Positions 38,902 through 49,039 are shown, numbered from the stretch's first letter. The stretch: DNA of 64,000 nt from Lutimaribacter saemankumensis (GCF_900100005.1 NZ_FNEB01000010.1:1-64000); one strand, 5' to 3'. Program-made: numbers and translations. The notes: a model not told the origin generated them from the letters alone.

Positions 38902-41282
38902 CAGAACCGGGTCGAGATCGTGACGTCGAATTTCTGCTCGTCGTCGCGTTCCTCTTTTTGCAGCGCCTTGGAGAAGTTGAACCGCAGCGGGCCGATCGGC
39001 GTGTCCCAGAAGATCGACAAGCCGATCACGTGACGGAACGACTGGTCCTCATACAGAACGTTCGAGCTGCTGAAGGTGTTGTCCAGCCCCCAGACCGACC
39101 CGACATCGTAGAACGCGCCACCGCGAATGCCGTATTCCTCGGGCAGGCCCAGCGGGAATTCGGCTTCGAACTTGGCAACCGCGTAGATATTGCCGCCCAG
39201 CGCGTCGTCGATGACGTTGTTGGGATCGCTGTTGTCGAATTCACGCGGGCCGATGCCGTCCGGCGCAAAGCCGCGCATGATCGAGTTGCCGATCATGAAG
39301 CGGTCGGTGACGCGGCTGTTGCCATTGCGGAAGTTCAGCATCCCGCCCTCGATCGAGGCGCGCAGCGTCACTTCTTCGTTGGCGATCTTGGTTTCGAACG
39401 TGGCTTTCGCCTTGGTGCGGATGAACTTGCTGTCACCGCCAAGCCCGGCGAATTCCTGACCAAACTGCAGGCGGAAACCGGTATTCGGGTTCAGCCCGTT
39501 GATCCGGCTGTCATACGTGTAGTTATAGCCGAGCGCACTGGTCCAGACATCGCCCTGCGCGGCCTCGCGCGAGATGATCGTGCCCGAGGCGTCGAAACTT
39601 GGCGACAAGTCCTCGTAGTCGGCATCCATGTCCATCGTTTCGGCCAGGTAATACAGGTTCAGGCGTCCGCGTTCGCTGACCGGGAAGGTCAGGCCGGGGC
39701 GGAACCTGCCAAGACGCGTGTCATAGTTGGCGTTCTGGTTGTCGGTTTCGATGTAGCCGACATCCAGCCCGAATTCGAGATCGCGCCCGAGGAAGGCCGG
39801 TTCCGCGAATTGCAGACGGTAGATGCGGTTGTCCTGCGCACCCGAGATCGAGAAGGACAGCCTCTGCCCGCGCCCGAGGAAGTTCTCTTCCTCGAAGGAG
39901 GCGACCAGCGAGAAGCCGTTATTTGTCGAGAACGCACCACCGAAGGACAGCGACCCGGTGGGCTGTTCCTCGACATTCACGTCGATCACCACCTGGTCGG
40001 GGCTCGAACCTTCGCGGGCATCGATATCGGCATTCGAGAAGAACCCGAGCGCGCGGATACGTTCCGCGCTTTCGCGGATTTCGCGCGGGTTGAACGGATC
40101 GCCTTCGACGATCTTGAACTGGCGGCGCACGACGCGGTCGAGCGTGGTGGCGTTGCCTTCGATGTCGATGCGTTCGACGAAGACGCGCGGGCCACGCACG
40201 ACGGCGAATTCCACATCCAGCGTCAGGTCGCGGTCATTACGGGTGATGCGCGGCTCGACCCGGATGAAGTTCAGCCCCTTCTGGATCGCCAGCCGTTCCA
40301 GCCGGGCGATCGAGTTTTCCACGATTGTCGGCGAATAGATGACCCCCGGACGCACGCGCAGAGCATCCTGGAATTCGTCGGCATCCACGTCGGGCAGTTC
40401 GGTCGTCGTGGTGATCTCGCCAAAGCGGAACTGCTGGCCTTCGTAGACGTTGAAGGTCAGGAAATAGCCGTCACGCTCGCGGGTAAGCTCGGCATTCACG
40501 GCTGTCGTGCGGAAATCTACATAGCCGCGCGAGTTGTAGAAATCGCGCAGAACCTGCTTATCGAACTCGATCCGGTCCTCGACGAAGGTGTCGCGGCGGA
40601 TGAAGGCGCGCAGCAGGCCCGCCTGCTTGGTTTCCAGAACACGGCGCAGACGGCGGTCGGAATAGACCTGGTTGCCGACAAAGCCGATGCGCTCGATCTC
40701 GACAAGGTCGCCCTCGAAGATCTCGAACACGAGATCGACGCGGTTGTCGCTGCGGCGGATGATGCGCGGGGTCACGCGGGCGGCCAGGCGGCCGGCGGTG
40801 TTGTAGGCTTCGGCGATGCGGGTGGCATCGCGTTCCGCAACGGCCGCGCTGAACACACGGCGCGAGCGGGATTCGACAACGGTTTCCAGTACCTCGTCAT
40901 CCAGCCGGCGGTTGCCTTCAAACGAAATGCGGTTGATCGTCGGGAATTCGGTGACACGGATGAACAGCGTGTTGCCGCGCGGCTCCAGCTCGACTGTTTC
41001 GAACAGGCCCGAGCCAAGAATGTTCTGATAGGCGTCGTTCAACTGCCCTGCCGACACCGTTTGGCCACGGGCGATTCCCGCATAGGACAGGATCGTCGCG
41101 GGTTCGATGCGCTGGTTTCCTTCGATTCTCACGTTGCTGAAGCGGTAGGTCTGCGCCTCGGCCTGATCGGGCAACGCGGCGAAAGCCATTGCAATAACAA
41201 GGAAAATGAACGCGCCTGCCCGGCGCAGTCTGGCGGTTGTCGTAACCGGGCCTCGGCCCAGCGCAGAAAAAGCGGCGATCAT
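38901..41282 (-). CDS. bamA: Outer membrane protein assembly factor BamA
   Basis: A 793-residue Omp85 protein. A signal peptide (with AGAFIFLVIAMAFAALPDQA) precedes five POTRA domains (about residues 30-420; first begins YRFSNVRIEGNQRIEPATI). The C-terminal 16-strand barrel ends QKFDVTISTRF with the terminal aromatic residue. It inserts beta-barrel proteins into the outer membrane. ATG at 41282 has GGGGGAACC upstream and starts MIAAFSALGRG; in-frame starts 10 and 15 codons earlier lack such a site. A 117-base gap to the small gene upstream precedes it. Confidence 0.95.
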   Translation of the reverse strand: MIAAFSALGRGPVTTTARLRRAGAFIFLVIAMAFAALPDQAEAQTYRFSNVRIEGNQRIEPATILSYAGIARGQTVSAGQLNDAYQNILGSGLFETVELEPRGNTLFIRVTEFPTINRISFEGNRRLDDEVLETVVESRSRRVFSAAVAERDATRIAEAYNTAGRLAARVTPRIIRRSDNRVDLVFEIFEGDLVEIERIGFVGNQVYSDRRLRRVLETKQAGLLRAFIRRDTFVEDRIEFDKQVLRDFYNSRGYVDFRTTAVNAELTRERDGYFLTFNVYEGQQFRFGEITTTTELPDVDADEFQDALRVRPGVIYSPTIVENSIARLERLAIQKGLNFIRVEPRITRNDRDLTLDVEFAVVRGPRVFVERIDIEGNATTLDRVVRRQFKIVEGDPFNPREIRESAERIRALGFFSNADIDAREGSSPDQVVIDVNVEEQPTGSLSFGGAFSTNNGFSLVASFEEENFLGRGQRLSFSISGAQDNRIYRLQFAEPAFLGRDLEFGLDVGYIETDNQNANYDTRLGRFRPGLTFPVSERGRLNLYYLAETMDMDADYEDLSPSFDASGTIISREAAQGDVWTSALGYNYTYDSRINGLNPNTGFRLQFGQEFAGLGGDSKFIRTKAKATFETKIANEEVTLRASIEGGMLNFRNGNSRVTDRFMIGNSIMRGFAPDGIGPREFDNSDPNNVIDDALGGNIYAVAKFEAEFPLGLPEEYGIRGGAFYDVGSVWGLDNTFSSSNVLYEDQSFRHVIGLSIFWDTPIGPLRFNFSKALQKEERDDEQKFDVTISTRF

Positions 41283-41398
41283 CGGTTCCCCCAGACAGAC
41301 CTTCAGATGCATCCTGACTACTGGCAATAAAGCCCCTTGTCAAAACGCCAAACGCGCGCCGCATCGGGCGCGCGCTTGAAAGTCGGTCCTATGGGGGA

Positions 41399-41524
41399 TC
41401 ACAAACTGTAGAGGTAGGTCGCGAAAACGAGGCAGATATAGATGGTCCCGACGAAAAGGATGCGGTCCCAATTCAGCTTGACCAAGAGCCCGAGCCCCCG
41501 TGCACCTGTCTGGATCGTTTGCAT
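41399..41524 (-). CDS. Small single-helix membrane protein (41 residues)
   Basis: A 41-codon gene begins MQTIQTGARGLGLLVKLNWD and ends with a hydrophobic helix RILFVGTIYICLVFATYLYS plus L. The ATG at 41524 has AGGAACGGAC directly upstream, a convincing ribosome site. The composition (short basic N-terminus, one membrane span of about 17 residues) looks like a real small inner-membrane protein. It lies between rseP and bamA on the same strand, so a role in envelope biogenesis is possible, but no family was recognised. Confidence 0.7.
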   Translation of the reverse strand: MQTIQTGARGLGLLVKLNWDRILFVGTIYICLVFATYLYSL

Positions 41525-41616
41525 GTCCGTTCCTCGCGTATTCTGCGTTCAGGACAGAAATTAACAATTGATTGTGGCACGAATTTGGCAGCGTGGCGTC
41601 AACCTGCCGTCACGGG

Positions 41617-42960
41617 TTATGGACAGAAGATGTCGTTTGTCAGCGCAAAGGCCATGAGCGACAGGATCACAACCAGGCCCATCGTCATCAACACGCGCAG
41701 AACCTTGTCGCTGGGCGGTTTTCCGGTAACGGCCTCATACGCATAGAAAACGAGGTGCCCGCCATCCAGCACGGGGATGGGGAACAGGTTGAGCAAACCC
41801 ACAGCCGCCGAAAGCACGCCGATGAAATAGACAAAATTCATCGCGCCCTGGCTGGCCATCTGTCCCGACACTTCTGCAATCCCGATGGGCCCGGACATGT
41901 TGCAGCTGGAAATCGCACCGGTGATCATGTGCCACAGCCCTGACACCGAACCTTTCATGATGTCCCAGGTGCCGATCACGCCGCCCCACAGCGCCTCGCC
42001 AAAGCCCGGCGCCATGGTTGCGGGTTCGAACGCCATGCCGCCCACGATGCCGATGCGCCAGTTGGTCTGAAACCCGCCATCGGCCTGGGGCTCGTCCACA
42101 CGGCGGGGCGCAAGGGTCATGTCGAGCGTTTCGCCTTGACGCCAGACAGTCAGGGCAAGCGGCTCTCCCTCGCCCGCCTCGACGCGTTCCTTGAGCTGCG
42201 AGAATGCGAAGATCGGCGTTCCATCCACAGCAGTGATGACATCGCCCACCTCGAGCCCGGCGGAAAAGGCCGCCGATTGCGGCGCAAGCTGCGTCACGAC
42301 GGGCGGCAGCAGCCAAGGGCCGTCAAGCTCTATCCGCGACCCGCCGCGTTCGACCGTGTAGGTCAGGTTCGGCGCTTCGGGAAGTGACTCGATCAAGGCA
42401 TCGAATGCGTTTTCTTCGTCGAAGGACGGGACCGCCTGGCCGCCGATCGCCACCAGAACATCACCTGATTGCAACGCGGTCGCCTGTGGAAGGGGCCGCA
42501 TTTCCCCGACGGTCAGCGGATCGACCGCCACACCACGCGTCATTCCGACAGCGGTGAAAACGGCAATCGCCAGAACGAAATTGAAGATCGGGCCCGCCGC
42601 CACTGTGGCGGTCCGCGCCCAGAGCGGCGCCCCGGCCATCGTGCTGCGCTTTTCTTCGGGGCTCATGTCGCGCACCGCGGCGCCGTCAGGCGCGCTTGCC
42701 GCGTTGGCATCGCCGCGGAATTTCACATAGCCGCCGAATGGCAGGGCCGCGATCTGCCAGACCGTGCCGCGCTTGTCGGTTCGGGCATAAAGAACCGGAC
42801 CGAAGCCGAGGGAAAAGATATCTGCGTGAATGCCCGACCAGCGGCCGACGATGTAATGCCCGTATTCATGGATCGCCACGATCAACGACAATGCGATCAC
42901 AAATGCGACAAGCGTCCAGATCAACCCGCCGAACTGGGGAAGCAACGTCAGAATATCCAA
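41617..42960 (-). CDS. rseP: RIP metalloprotease RseP
   Basis: A 447-residue site-2 protease in the inner membrane. The zinc motif HEYGH is at residues 31-35 in the first helix. Two periplasmic PDZ domains occupy the middle (LQSGDVLVAIGGQAVPSFDE, AGLEVGDVITAVDGTPIF). The third ligand region is LNLFPIPVLDGGHLVF. It cleaves anti-sigma factors or leftover signal peptides. It lies between dxr and the small gene, as usual. Confidence 0.95.
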   Translation of the reverse strand: MDILTLLPQFGGLIWTLVAFVIALSLIVAIHEYGHYIVGRWSGIHADIFSLGFGPVLYARTDKRGTVWQIAALPFGGYVKFRGDANAASAPDGAAVRDMSPEEKRSTMAGAPLWARTATVAAGPIFNFVLAIAVFTAVGMTRGVAVDPLTVGEMRPLPQATALQSGDVLVAIGGQAVPSFDEENAFDALIESLPEAPNLTYTVERGGSRIELDGPWLLPPVVTQLAPQSAAFSAGLEVGDVITAVDGTPIFAFSQLKERVEAGEGEPLALTVWRQGETLDMTLAPRRVDEPQADGGFQTNWRIGIVGGMAFEPATMAPGFGEALWGGVIGTWDIMKGSVSGLWHMITGAISSCNMSGPIGIAEVSGQMASQGAMNFVYFIGVLSAAVGLLNLFPIPVLDGGHLVFYAYEAVTGKPPSDKVLRVLMTMGLVVILSLMAFALTNDIFCP

Positions 42961-43005
42961 AAGCCCGTCCTTTTTCTTGCCTGTCCTGCCCGTGTGCCCG
43001 CGCTG

Positions 43006-44178
43006 TCAGCCGCGCATGGCGATCTCGGCATCGACACCCTTACGTGCCAGATGGTCCAGCCGGGCCACGTTATCAAGGGTGATTTGGTCATTAACAAGGC
43101 CGGACTGGGACGTCAGCTTGTCCAGAACCCGCGCCACGATGCCGGCCATGTCGGTAAAGCCGATATGCCCGGCGATGAACGCATCCAGCGCGCGTTCCTT
43201 TGCACCGTTGAACACCGCGCCCGCCAGCCCGCCTTGGCGCATCACCTGCTGCGCCAGGTCCAGTGCCGGGTAACGCGCCGGGTCGGGGCTGCGGAAATTC
43301 AGCTGCCCGATGCGCGCCAGGTCCAGCCGCTCCACCGGCAAATCGACGCGGTCGGGCCAGTTCAGCGCATAGCCGATCGCGTGGCGCATGTCCGACGGGC
43401 CGACATGGGCCATCAGCGCACCATCGCGGAATCCCACCAGCGCATGAACCAGGGATTCCGGGTGGACAAGCACCTCGATCTGCCCAGGCGAAACGCCGAA
43501 GAATTCTTTTGTTTCAATAACCTCCAGCGCCTTGTTGAACATGGATGCGCTGTCGATCGTGATACGTTGCCCCATGTCCCAGTTCGGATGGCTGGACGCC
43601 TCGGCCACGCTGGCCTGCGCCAGTTTTTCCAGCGGCCAGTCGCGGAAGGCACCGCCCGACGCGGTGATGACGATCCGTTCGACTGCGGCGATGTCTTCGC
43701 CGACAAGGGCCTGGAAGATAGCCGAATGTTCGCTGTCCACCGGCAGGATGCGCGCGCCATGCCGCGCGGCTGTCGCCATCAGAAGCGGGCCTGCCGTCAC
43801 CAGGGATTCCTTGTTGGCCAGCGCCAGCGTGGTGCCCTGCTCCAGCGCCTTCAGGCCCGGCGCCAGCCCGGCCACGCCGACGATGGCCGACATGATCCAG
43901 TCGGCCGGGCGCGTGGCAGCCTCGATCAGCGCCGCCTGCCCTGCCGCCACCTCGATACCCGTTCCGGCCAGCGCCGCGCGCAGGTCGTCCAACCGCGCAG
44001 GATCGGCTGTAACGGCCAGCTCCGCCTTCAGCCGCTTCGCATCTTCCGCAAGCCGCGCGATGTTCTGCCCACCGGTCAGCGCCACGACATCGAACCGCCC
44101 CGGATCGCGCGCGATCAGGTCTATCGTGTTCTGCCCGATCGATCCCGTGGCACCGAAAATCGACACGCGCCGCGTCAT
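43006..44178 (-). CDS. dxr: 1-deoxy-D-xylulose 5-phosphate reductoisomerase
   Basis: A 390-residue NADPH enzyme of the MEP isoprenoid pathway. NADPH-binding opening RRVSIFGATGSIGQNTIDLI; LANKESLVTAGPLLM; metal and substrate residues in ILPVDSEHSAIFQAL and TASGGAFRDWP; HPNWDMGQRITIDSASMFNK. ATG at 44178 overlaps the cdsA stop as ATGA, which decides the start over a longer frame to 44607. It supplies precursors for UppS, encoded two genes upstream. Confidence 0.96.
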   Translation of the reverse strand: MTRRVSIFGATGSIGQNTIDLIARDPGRFDVVALTGGQNIARLAEDAKRLKAELAVTADPARLDDLRAALAGTGIEVAAGQAALIEAATRPADWIMSAIVGVAGLAPGLKALEQGTTLALANKESLVTAGPLLMATAARHGARILPVDSEHSAIFQALVGEDIAAVERIVITASGGAFRDWPLEKLAQASVAEASSHPNWDMGQRITIDSASMFNKALEVIETKEFFGVSPGQIEVLVHPESLVHALVGFRDGALMAHVGPSDMRHAIGYALNWPDRVDLPVERLDLARIGQLNFRSPDPARYPALDLAQQVMRQGGLAGAVFNGAKERALDAFIAGHIGFTDMAGIVARVLDKLTSQSGLVNDQITLDNVARLDHLARKGVDAEIAMRG

Positions 44179-44969
44179 TGGAACAGCCCCAGAACCAGGA
44201 CCACCAGCGCGCCGCCGATCAAGCCATCGAAGCGGTCCAGAAGCCCGCCATGCCCCGGGATCAGCGACGAACTGTCCTTGACACCGGCCCGGCGCTTTAT
44301 GGCGCTTTCGGCGATGTCGCCCATTTGGGCCGCGAACCCCACGAACATCGAGAAGACAACAACCGTCAGCGGCTGCGCGGGCTTTTCGAAGAAATCGCTG
44401 AAGACATGCACGAAATAGAGTCCCACCAGCCCCGCACCGATCCAACCGGCCACCGTGCCGGACCAGGTTTTCTTGGGGCTGATCGCCGGCCAGAATTTCG
44501 GCCCGCCGATCATCCGTCCCGCGAAATAGCCTGCCACGTCCGAGGCGATCACGACGCAAAGCAGCCAGATCAGGAATTCGACCCCAAGCCCGTCGCGCAT
44601 CCAGCACAGGCTGTACCCCGCCAGCAGGATCATCGGCGCATAGAGAAGCCAGGATTTTCGGTACGAACGGATCAGCACCGCCCCCAATGCCACGATGCCC
44701 GCGATCACTGGCAGCACCACGATCCCCGGCACGTAATTCAGCGCGATCATCACGGCGCCCGACAAGGCGCCAAGCTGCGCGGCGCGCCCATCCCCCTTAC
44801 CGGTCAGCATGCGCACCAATTCCCAGATCATGACCCCGATCAGGAGGCCGGCAAAGACATGAAACCATAGTCCGCCCAGCCAGACCTCGACCCCGCCAAT
44901 CGCAAGCATCGCCGCTGCAGAGGCGATACGCACCCACAGGTCATCCCATTTCGAGGTTGGGGCACTCAT
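44175..44969 (-). CDS. cdsA: Phosphatidate cytidylyltransferase
   Basis: A 264-residue polytopic enzyme making CDP-diacylglycerol for phospholipid synthesis. About seven to eight helices; the family signature appears at the C-terminus as AESAIKRRAGVKDSSSLIPG then HGGLLDRFDGLIG, and KKTWSGTVAGWIGAGLVGLY precedes it. ATG at 44969 overlaps the uppS stop as ATGA and starts MSAPTSKWDDLWVRIASA. Confidence 0.94.
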   Translation of the reverse strand: MSAPTSKWDDLWVRIASAAAMLAIGGVEVWLGGLWFHVFAGLLIGVMIWELVRMLTGKGDGRAAQLGALSGAVMIALNYVPGIVVLPVIAGIVALGAVLIRSYRKSWLLYAPMILLAGYSLCWMRDGLGVEFLIWLLCVVIASDVAGYFAGRMIGGPKFWPAISPKKTWSGTVAGWIGAGLVGLYFVHVFSDFFEKPAQPLTVVVFSMFVGFAAQMGDIAESAIKRRAGVKDSSSLIPGHGGLLDRFDGLIGGALVVLVLGLFQ

Positions 44970-45712
44970 GCCGGGACAGCACCAAAGCGGCGTTCGCGGT
45001 TCGAGTAACTCTCGACCAGGGAGGCAAATTCCTGGCGCGTGAAATCGGGCCACAGCGTGTCGATAAATTCGTATTCAGCATAAGCTGATTGCCACAGCAG
45101 AAAGTTGGAAATCCGTGCCTCGCCGCTGGTGCGGATCACCAAATCGGGGTCTGGCAAAACGCAGGTATCCAAATACCTTGGCAGGGTTTCCTCATTCACG
45201 CTGGCAGGGTCCAGACGCCCGTTGGCCACGTCCTGGGCCAGGCGTTTGGTGGCGCGCGCGACCTCGTCGCGGCCACCATAATTCAGCGCGATCGTCAGGT
45301 GTACCAGATCGTTTTCGCAGGTCAGATTCTCAAGCTCGTCCATCATCGCGACCAGCTTGGCGTCCAGCCGCACCCTGTCGCCGATGAACCGAACCCGAAC
45401 GCCGGCTTCACGCAGGGCGCGGGCCTCTTTGGTGATGTAGCGGCGGAACAAGTTCATAAGCCCCGCCACCTCGACCTGGGTCCGTTTCCAGTTCTCGGTC
45501 GAAAAGGCAAAGATCGTCAGATACTTGACGCCCAGATCGGGGCAGGCCTCGACGATTTCGCGCACCCGGCGCGCCCCGGCATGGTGGCCGAAAAGACGCG
45601 GCCGGCCACGCTGAGTCGCCCAGCGGCCGTTTCCGTCCATGATGATGGCGACATGGCGCGGGCCGCGCCCGATATCGGGGATGGGTTTCAAGGGTTCCGC
45701 GCCGCCGTCCAT
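44966..45712 (-). CDS. uppS: Isoprenyl transferase (undecaprenyl diphosphate synthase)
   Basis: A 248-residue cis-prenyltransferase producing the lipid carrier for peptidoglycan and other envelope polymers. HVAIIMDGNGRWATQRGRPR contains the catalytic Asp; YLTIFAFSTENWKRTQVEV and DLVIRTSGEARISNFLLWQS follow. ATG at 45712 shares a base with the frr stop (TGATG); an in-frame TTG one codon earlier is less likely. Confidence 0.95.
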   Translation of the reverse strand: MDGGAEPLKPIPDIGRGPRHVAIIMDGNGRWATQRGRPRLFGHHAGARRVREIVEACPDLGVKYLTIFAFSTENWKRTQVEVAGLMNLFRRYITKEARALREAGVRVRFIGDRVRLDAKLVAMMDELENLTCENDLVHLTIALNYGGRDEVARATKRLAQDVANGRLDPASVNEETLPRYLDTCVLPDPDLVIRTSGEARISNFLLWQSAYAEYEFIDTLWPDFTRQEFASLVESYSNRERRFGAVPA

Positions 45713-46275
45713 CAAACCTGCATGATCTCGGCTTGCTTGGTTTCCAGCGCCTCATCCACCGACTTGATGTAGCGGTCGGTCAATTCCTGCACCTCGGTTT
45801 CCCAGAATTTCTGATCGTCCTCGGACACCTGATCCTTGGCTTTCTTGATCTGGTCCATGCCATCGCGGCGCACGTTGCGGATCGCGACGCGGGCATGTTC
45901 GGCATATTGCGCGGCCACGCGGCCCAGTTCGCGGCGGCGTTCCTCGTTGAGTTCGGGGATCGGCAGCATGATGATCGTGCCGTTGGTCTGCGGGTTGATA
46001 CCCAGGCCCGAATTCATGATCGCCTTTTCCACGGCGCTGACCAGGGATTTGTCCCAGACGTTGATCGTCACCATGCGCGGTTCGGGCACATTCACCGTAC
46101 CGAGCTGGTTGATCGGGGTCTGCTGGCCATAAGCCTCGACCACCACGGGCTCCAGCATCGTGGCCGAGGCACGGCCCGTGCGCAGCGATGCGAATTCGGT
46201 TCTCAGCGATCCCATCGCGCCTTGCATACGGCGCTCGAGGTCGGCGGTATCCAGTTCAAAGTCTTCGTCGGCCAT
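45712..46275 (-). CDS. frr: Ribosome recycling factor
   Basis: A 187-residue two-domain protein that splits post-termination ribosomes with EF-G. Family motifs: [40 protein letters not shown] and [23 protein letters not shown] at 46275 has GGGGAGAG upstream; the longer open frame to 46494 includes the intergenic region. It follows pyrH by 94 bases, the usual pyrH-frr-uppS order. Confidence 0.96.
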   Translation of the reverse strand: MADEDFELDTADLERRMQGAMGSLRTEFASLRTGRASATMLEPVVVEAYGQQTPINQLGTVNVPEPRMVTINVWDKSLVSAVEKAIMNSGLGINPQTNGTIIMLPIPELNEERRRELGRVAAQYAEHARVAIRNVRRDGMDQIKKAKDQVSEDDQKFWETEVQELTDRYIKSVDEALETKQAEIMQV

Positions 46276-46369
46276 CTGCTCGTCTCTCCCCAAAGGGCTT
46301 GTCTTCGCCCTTGCTATACCCCCAAGACGCGCAGTTTGTATAGGGCCGAGCTTTGGGCAATTGCGCCTG

Positions 46370-47104
46370 TTAGCCGTGGACCTTGGTATAGGTGCCCTCG
46401 CCCGCAAGGATACCGCGGAACCCGCCCGGCTCATCCAGGCTGAACACGATGATCGGCAGATTGTTGTCGCGCGCCAGGGCGATTGCACTGGCATCCATCA
46501 CGCCAAGGTGCTGCTGCAGCACGTCGTCATAGGTGATCGTGTCGTACCGCGTGGCATCATCGAATTTCTTGGGATCCTTGTCATAGACCCCGTCCACCTT
46601 GGTCCCCTTGAAGATCGCCTCGCAGGTCATTTCGTTGGCGCGCAGCGTGGCGGCTGTATCGGTGGTGAAATACGGGTTGCCGGTGCCGGCGGCAAAGATG
46701 CAGACCCGCTTTTTCTCAAGGTGGCGCACGGCGCGGCGGCGGATATAGGGCTCGGCCACCTCGTCCATGCGGATGGCGCTGATGACGCGGGTGTAGACGC
46801 CGATCGCCTCGAGCGCGGATTGCATGGCCAGCGCATTCATCACGGTGGCGAGCATCCCCATGTAGTCGGCGGTCGTCCGTTCCATCCCCTGCGCGCTGCC
46901 GGCAAGGCCGCGAAAGATGTTGCCGCCGCCGATGACCATGCAGATTTCGACCCCCATGTCGTGGACCGACTTCACCTCTTGTGCGATTCGCTGGACGGTA
47001 GGCGGATGCAGGCCGAAACCCTGGTCGCCCATCAGCGCCTCCCCCGAAATCTTCAGCATCACGCGTTTGAAAGTGGCTTTCGGGGATTGGGCTGCGTCAT
47101 TCAT
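46370..47104 (-). CDS. pyrH: Uridylate kinase
   Basis: A 244-residue UMP kinase of the amino-acid-kinase fold. Visible: [60 protein letters not shown] and the C-terminal [23 protein letters not shown] at 47104. It is the first gene of the long minus-strand block and is divergent from miaA across a 132-base region carrying strong dyads. Confidence 0.96.
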   Translation of the reverse strand: MNDAAQSPKATFKRVMLKISGEALMGDQGFGLHPPTVQRIAQEVKSVHDMGVEICMVIGGGNIFRGLAGSAQGMERTTADYMGMLATVMNALAMQSALEAIGVYTRVISAIRMDEVAEPYIRRRAVRHLEKKRVCIFAAGTGNPYFTTDTAATLRANEMTCEAIFKGTKVDGVYDKDPKKFDDATRYDTITYDDVLQQHLGVMDASAIALARDNNLPIIVFSLDEPGGFRGILAGEGTYTKVHG

Positions 47105-47180
47105 CGCGGTGCTTTCCGTGCCTTATGTCTGGATCGCCCGCAAAATGTCGGAAAACGCGTCCGGGTTCAATGCGAGTCGT

Positions 47181-47217
47181 CGCGGTTTCGGCTTTGGCTT
47201 TTGAAACCGCGCGGTTT
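47181..47217. promoter_or_regulatory. Overlapping dyads between pyrH and miaA
   Basis: CGCGGTTTC (47181-47189) and GAAACCGCG (47203-47211) form a perfect 9-bp inverted repeat with a 13-base spacer. It overlaps the 14-bp palindrome AAACCGCGCGGTTT (47204-47217), which also occurs upstream of dctP at 23682-23695. It ends 19 bases before the miaA start, so it is either an operator shared by the divergent genes or a 5'-leader structure. Confidence 0.6.
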
Positions 47218-47236
47218 TGCGGCTAAATCGCGCGGC

Positions 47237-48118
47237 ATGGAGTATCTGAACACCCTACCCGCGGACCGCCCCGTCCTGATCGCCGGCCCGACTGCCAGCG
47301 GCAAGTCGGCGCTTGCCCTGCGTATTGCGGAAACCGCGGGCGGCGTGATCGTCAACGCCGACGCGATACAGGTGTTCGCGTGCTGGCGCGTGCTGACGGC
47401 GCGTCCCGATGCCGCGGAAGAAGCCCGCGCGCCGCATCGGCTTTATGGCCATGTGCCTTGCGATTTTGCCTATTCGGTGGGGCATTGGTTGCGCGAGGTC
47501 GCGGAAATTCTGCAAGGTGACGGGCGGCCGATCATCGTGGGCGGCACGGGGCTCTATTTCCGCGCCCTGACCGAAGGACTGGCAGAGATTCCGCCGACAC
47601 AGCCGGAAATCCGGGCCGAGGCCGACGCCCGGCTGCGTTCGGACGGGTTGGAGGCCATGTTGTCCGATCTCGATGCACCCACCGCCGCGCGGATCGACCG
47701 GCAGAACCCGATGCGGGTGCAGCGCGCATGGGAAGTTCTGCGCGCCACGGGGCGCGGGCTGGCCGACTGGCAGGATGACACACCACCGCCCCTGCTGCCG
47801 CTGGATGCCACGACGCCGCTGCTGGTCGAGGCCGGCAAGGATTGGCTGAACGCCCGCATCGCACGGCGTTTCGACAAGATGCTGGACGAGGGTGCGCTGG
47901 ACGAGGCGCGTGCCATGCTGCCGCGCTGGGACGCAACGCTGCCCGCAGCCAAGGCAATCGGCGCGCCTGAATTGATCGCCCATCTGCGCGGCGAGCTGTC
48001 ATTGGACGCCGCGCGCGAGGCGGCTACGATCGCAACACGGCAATTCGCCAAGCGGCAGCGCACATGGTTCCGCGCCCGGATGGGCGGATGGACGCGGATT
48101 GCCGCCGAGACGCTTTGA
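47237..48118 (+). CDS. miaA: tRNA dimethylallyltransferase
   Basis: A 293-residue enzyme adding a dimethylallyl group to A37 of tRNAs reading UNN codons. Walker A GPTASGKS at residues 17-24; [19 protein letters not shown] (the more usual form is DSMQVY); [33 protein letters not shown] near the end. ATG at 47237 ([17 protein letters not shown]); a much longer open frame upstream is antisense to pyrH. Length is slightly short but complete. Confidence 0.94.
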   Translation: MEYLNTLPADRPVLIAGPTASGKSALALRIAETAGGVIVNADAIQVFACWRVLTARPDAAEEARAPHRLYGHVPCDFAYSVGHWLREVAEILQGDGRPIIVGGTGLYFRALTEGLAEIPPTQPEIRAEADARLRSDGLEAMLSDLDAPTAARIDRQNPMRVQRAWEVLRATGRGLADWQDDTPPPLLPLDATTPLLVEAGKDWLNARIARRFDKMLDEGALDEARAMLPRWDATLPAAKAIGAPELIAHLRGELSLDAAREAATIATRQFAKRQRTWFRARMGGWTRIAAETL

Positions 48119-48182
48119 TTTCGCCATTGTTTTTTGCGACGACTGTCTGAACCGCAACCGCAGCCTTCCGTGTGACCACCCT

Positions 48183-48998
48183 ATGCAGGATCATTCGTCA
48201 CTTCCGGCCCCGGCCATCCAGACCATCGTTCAGTTCGCCGGGGGGGCGCCCTGGCGGCTGGAACTGCTGCATGCGCATGATCATGACGTGCTGTTCTGGA
48301 TCACGCGCGGCCAGGGCCGTGCGATCGTCGAAGGCACAAGGCGCGGGATCGGGGCGCATAACGCGCTTTTCCTGCCTGCGGGCACGCTTCACAGCCTGGA
48401 ACTGGGGCCGCAAAGCTTCGGCCTTGCTCTGAGCCTGCCGGACGGACCCGCGCACGGGTTCGGCCGCATGGCGCGTCACTTGCGTATCCGTGACCAGCAG
48501 GCGCAAGCCGACCTGACGGCGATCCTGGATGCGATGCAGCGCGAGAACGGTCGGCGCGCTGCCCTTCAGGATCGGGCCATGGCCGCACATGCGCAACTGG
48601 TTGCCGTCTGGATGCACCGTCAGGAAATCGACCCGCCCACCGTTCGCGACACCGCCGCACAGCGGCTGGTGGCTGCCTATTGCGATCTACTGGTGCGCCG
48701 GCACCGCAGCGGTGCCAGCATGGCGGACCTGGCCGAAGCCCTGGGCGTCACGCCGACCCATCTCAGCCGGAGCTGCAAGCAGATGTGCGGGCTGACCGCG
48801 GCCGAGATGCAGACTCAGGTCACGCTTCACGCCGCGCGCGACTTGATCGAAAGCGGGAAAACGCCCCTTTCGGGCATCGCAAATCACCTCGGATTCGGTA
48901 GTGCTGCTTATTTTTCCCGTTTCATCACGCATCACACCGGCAAAACCCCCAGCGCCCTGCGACAAGCCCGCGCGGCGGTTTCAAAAAGTCCCGCCTAG
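48183..48998 (+). CDS. AraC family transcriptional regulator
   Basis: A 271-residue regulator. The N-terminal half is a cupin-like sensing domain ([34 protein letters not shown]). The C-terminal half is a two-HTH AraC DNA-binding domain ([52 protein letters not shown]). ATG at 48183 is chosen because it begins the cupin region; in-frame sequence before it overlaps miaA. It lies upstream of, and in line with, the ABC importer operon and may control it, although no ligand is evident. Confidence 0.88.
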   Translation: MQDHSSLPAPAIQTIVQFAGGAPWRLELLHAHDHDVLFWITRGQGRAIVEGTRRGIGAHNALFLPAGTLHSLELGPQSFGLALSLPDGPAHGFGRMARHLRIRDQQAQADLTAILDAMQRENGRRAALQDRAMAAHAQLVAVWMHRQEIDPPTVRDTAAQRLVAAYCDLLVRRHRSGASMADLAEALGVTPTHLSRSCKQMCGLTAAEMQTQVTLHAARDLIESGKTPLSGIANHLGFGSAAYFSRFITHHTGKTPSALRQARAAVSKSPA

Positions 48999-49039
48999 GG
49001 GATTTTCAGGTTGCACCATCGCCCTATGTCGTTTTTGTA

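Noticed and set aside
38958-41330. Long plus-strand open frame opposite bamA
   Set aside because: It is a codon-bias shadow of bamA with no recognisable domain and no start signal.
46160-47236. Long N-terminal extension of miaA
   Set aside because: It is antisense to pyrH. The MiaA P-loop normally lies within the first 25 residues, as obtained with the ATG at 47237.
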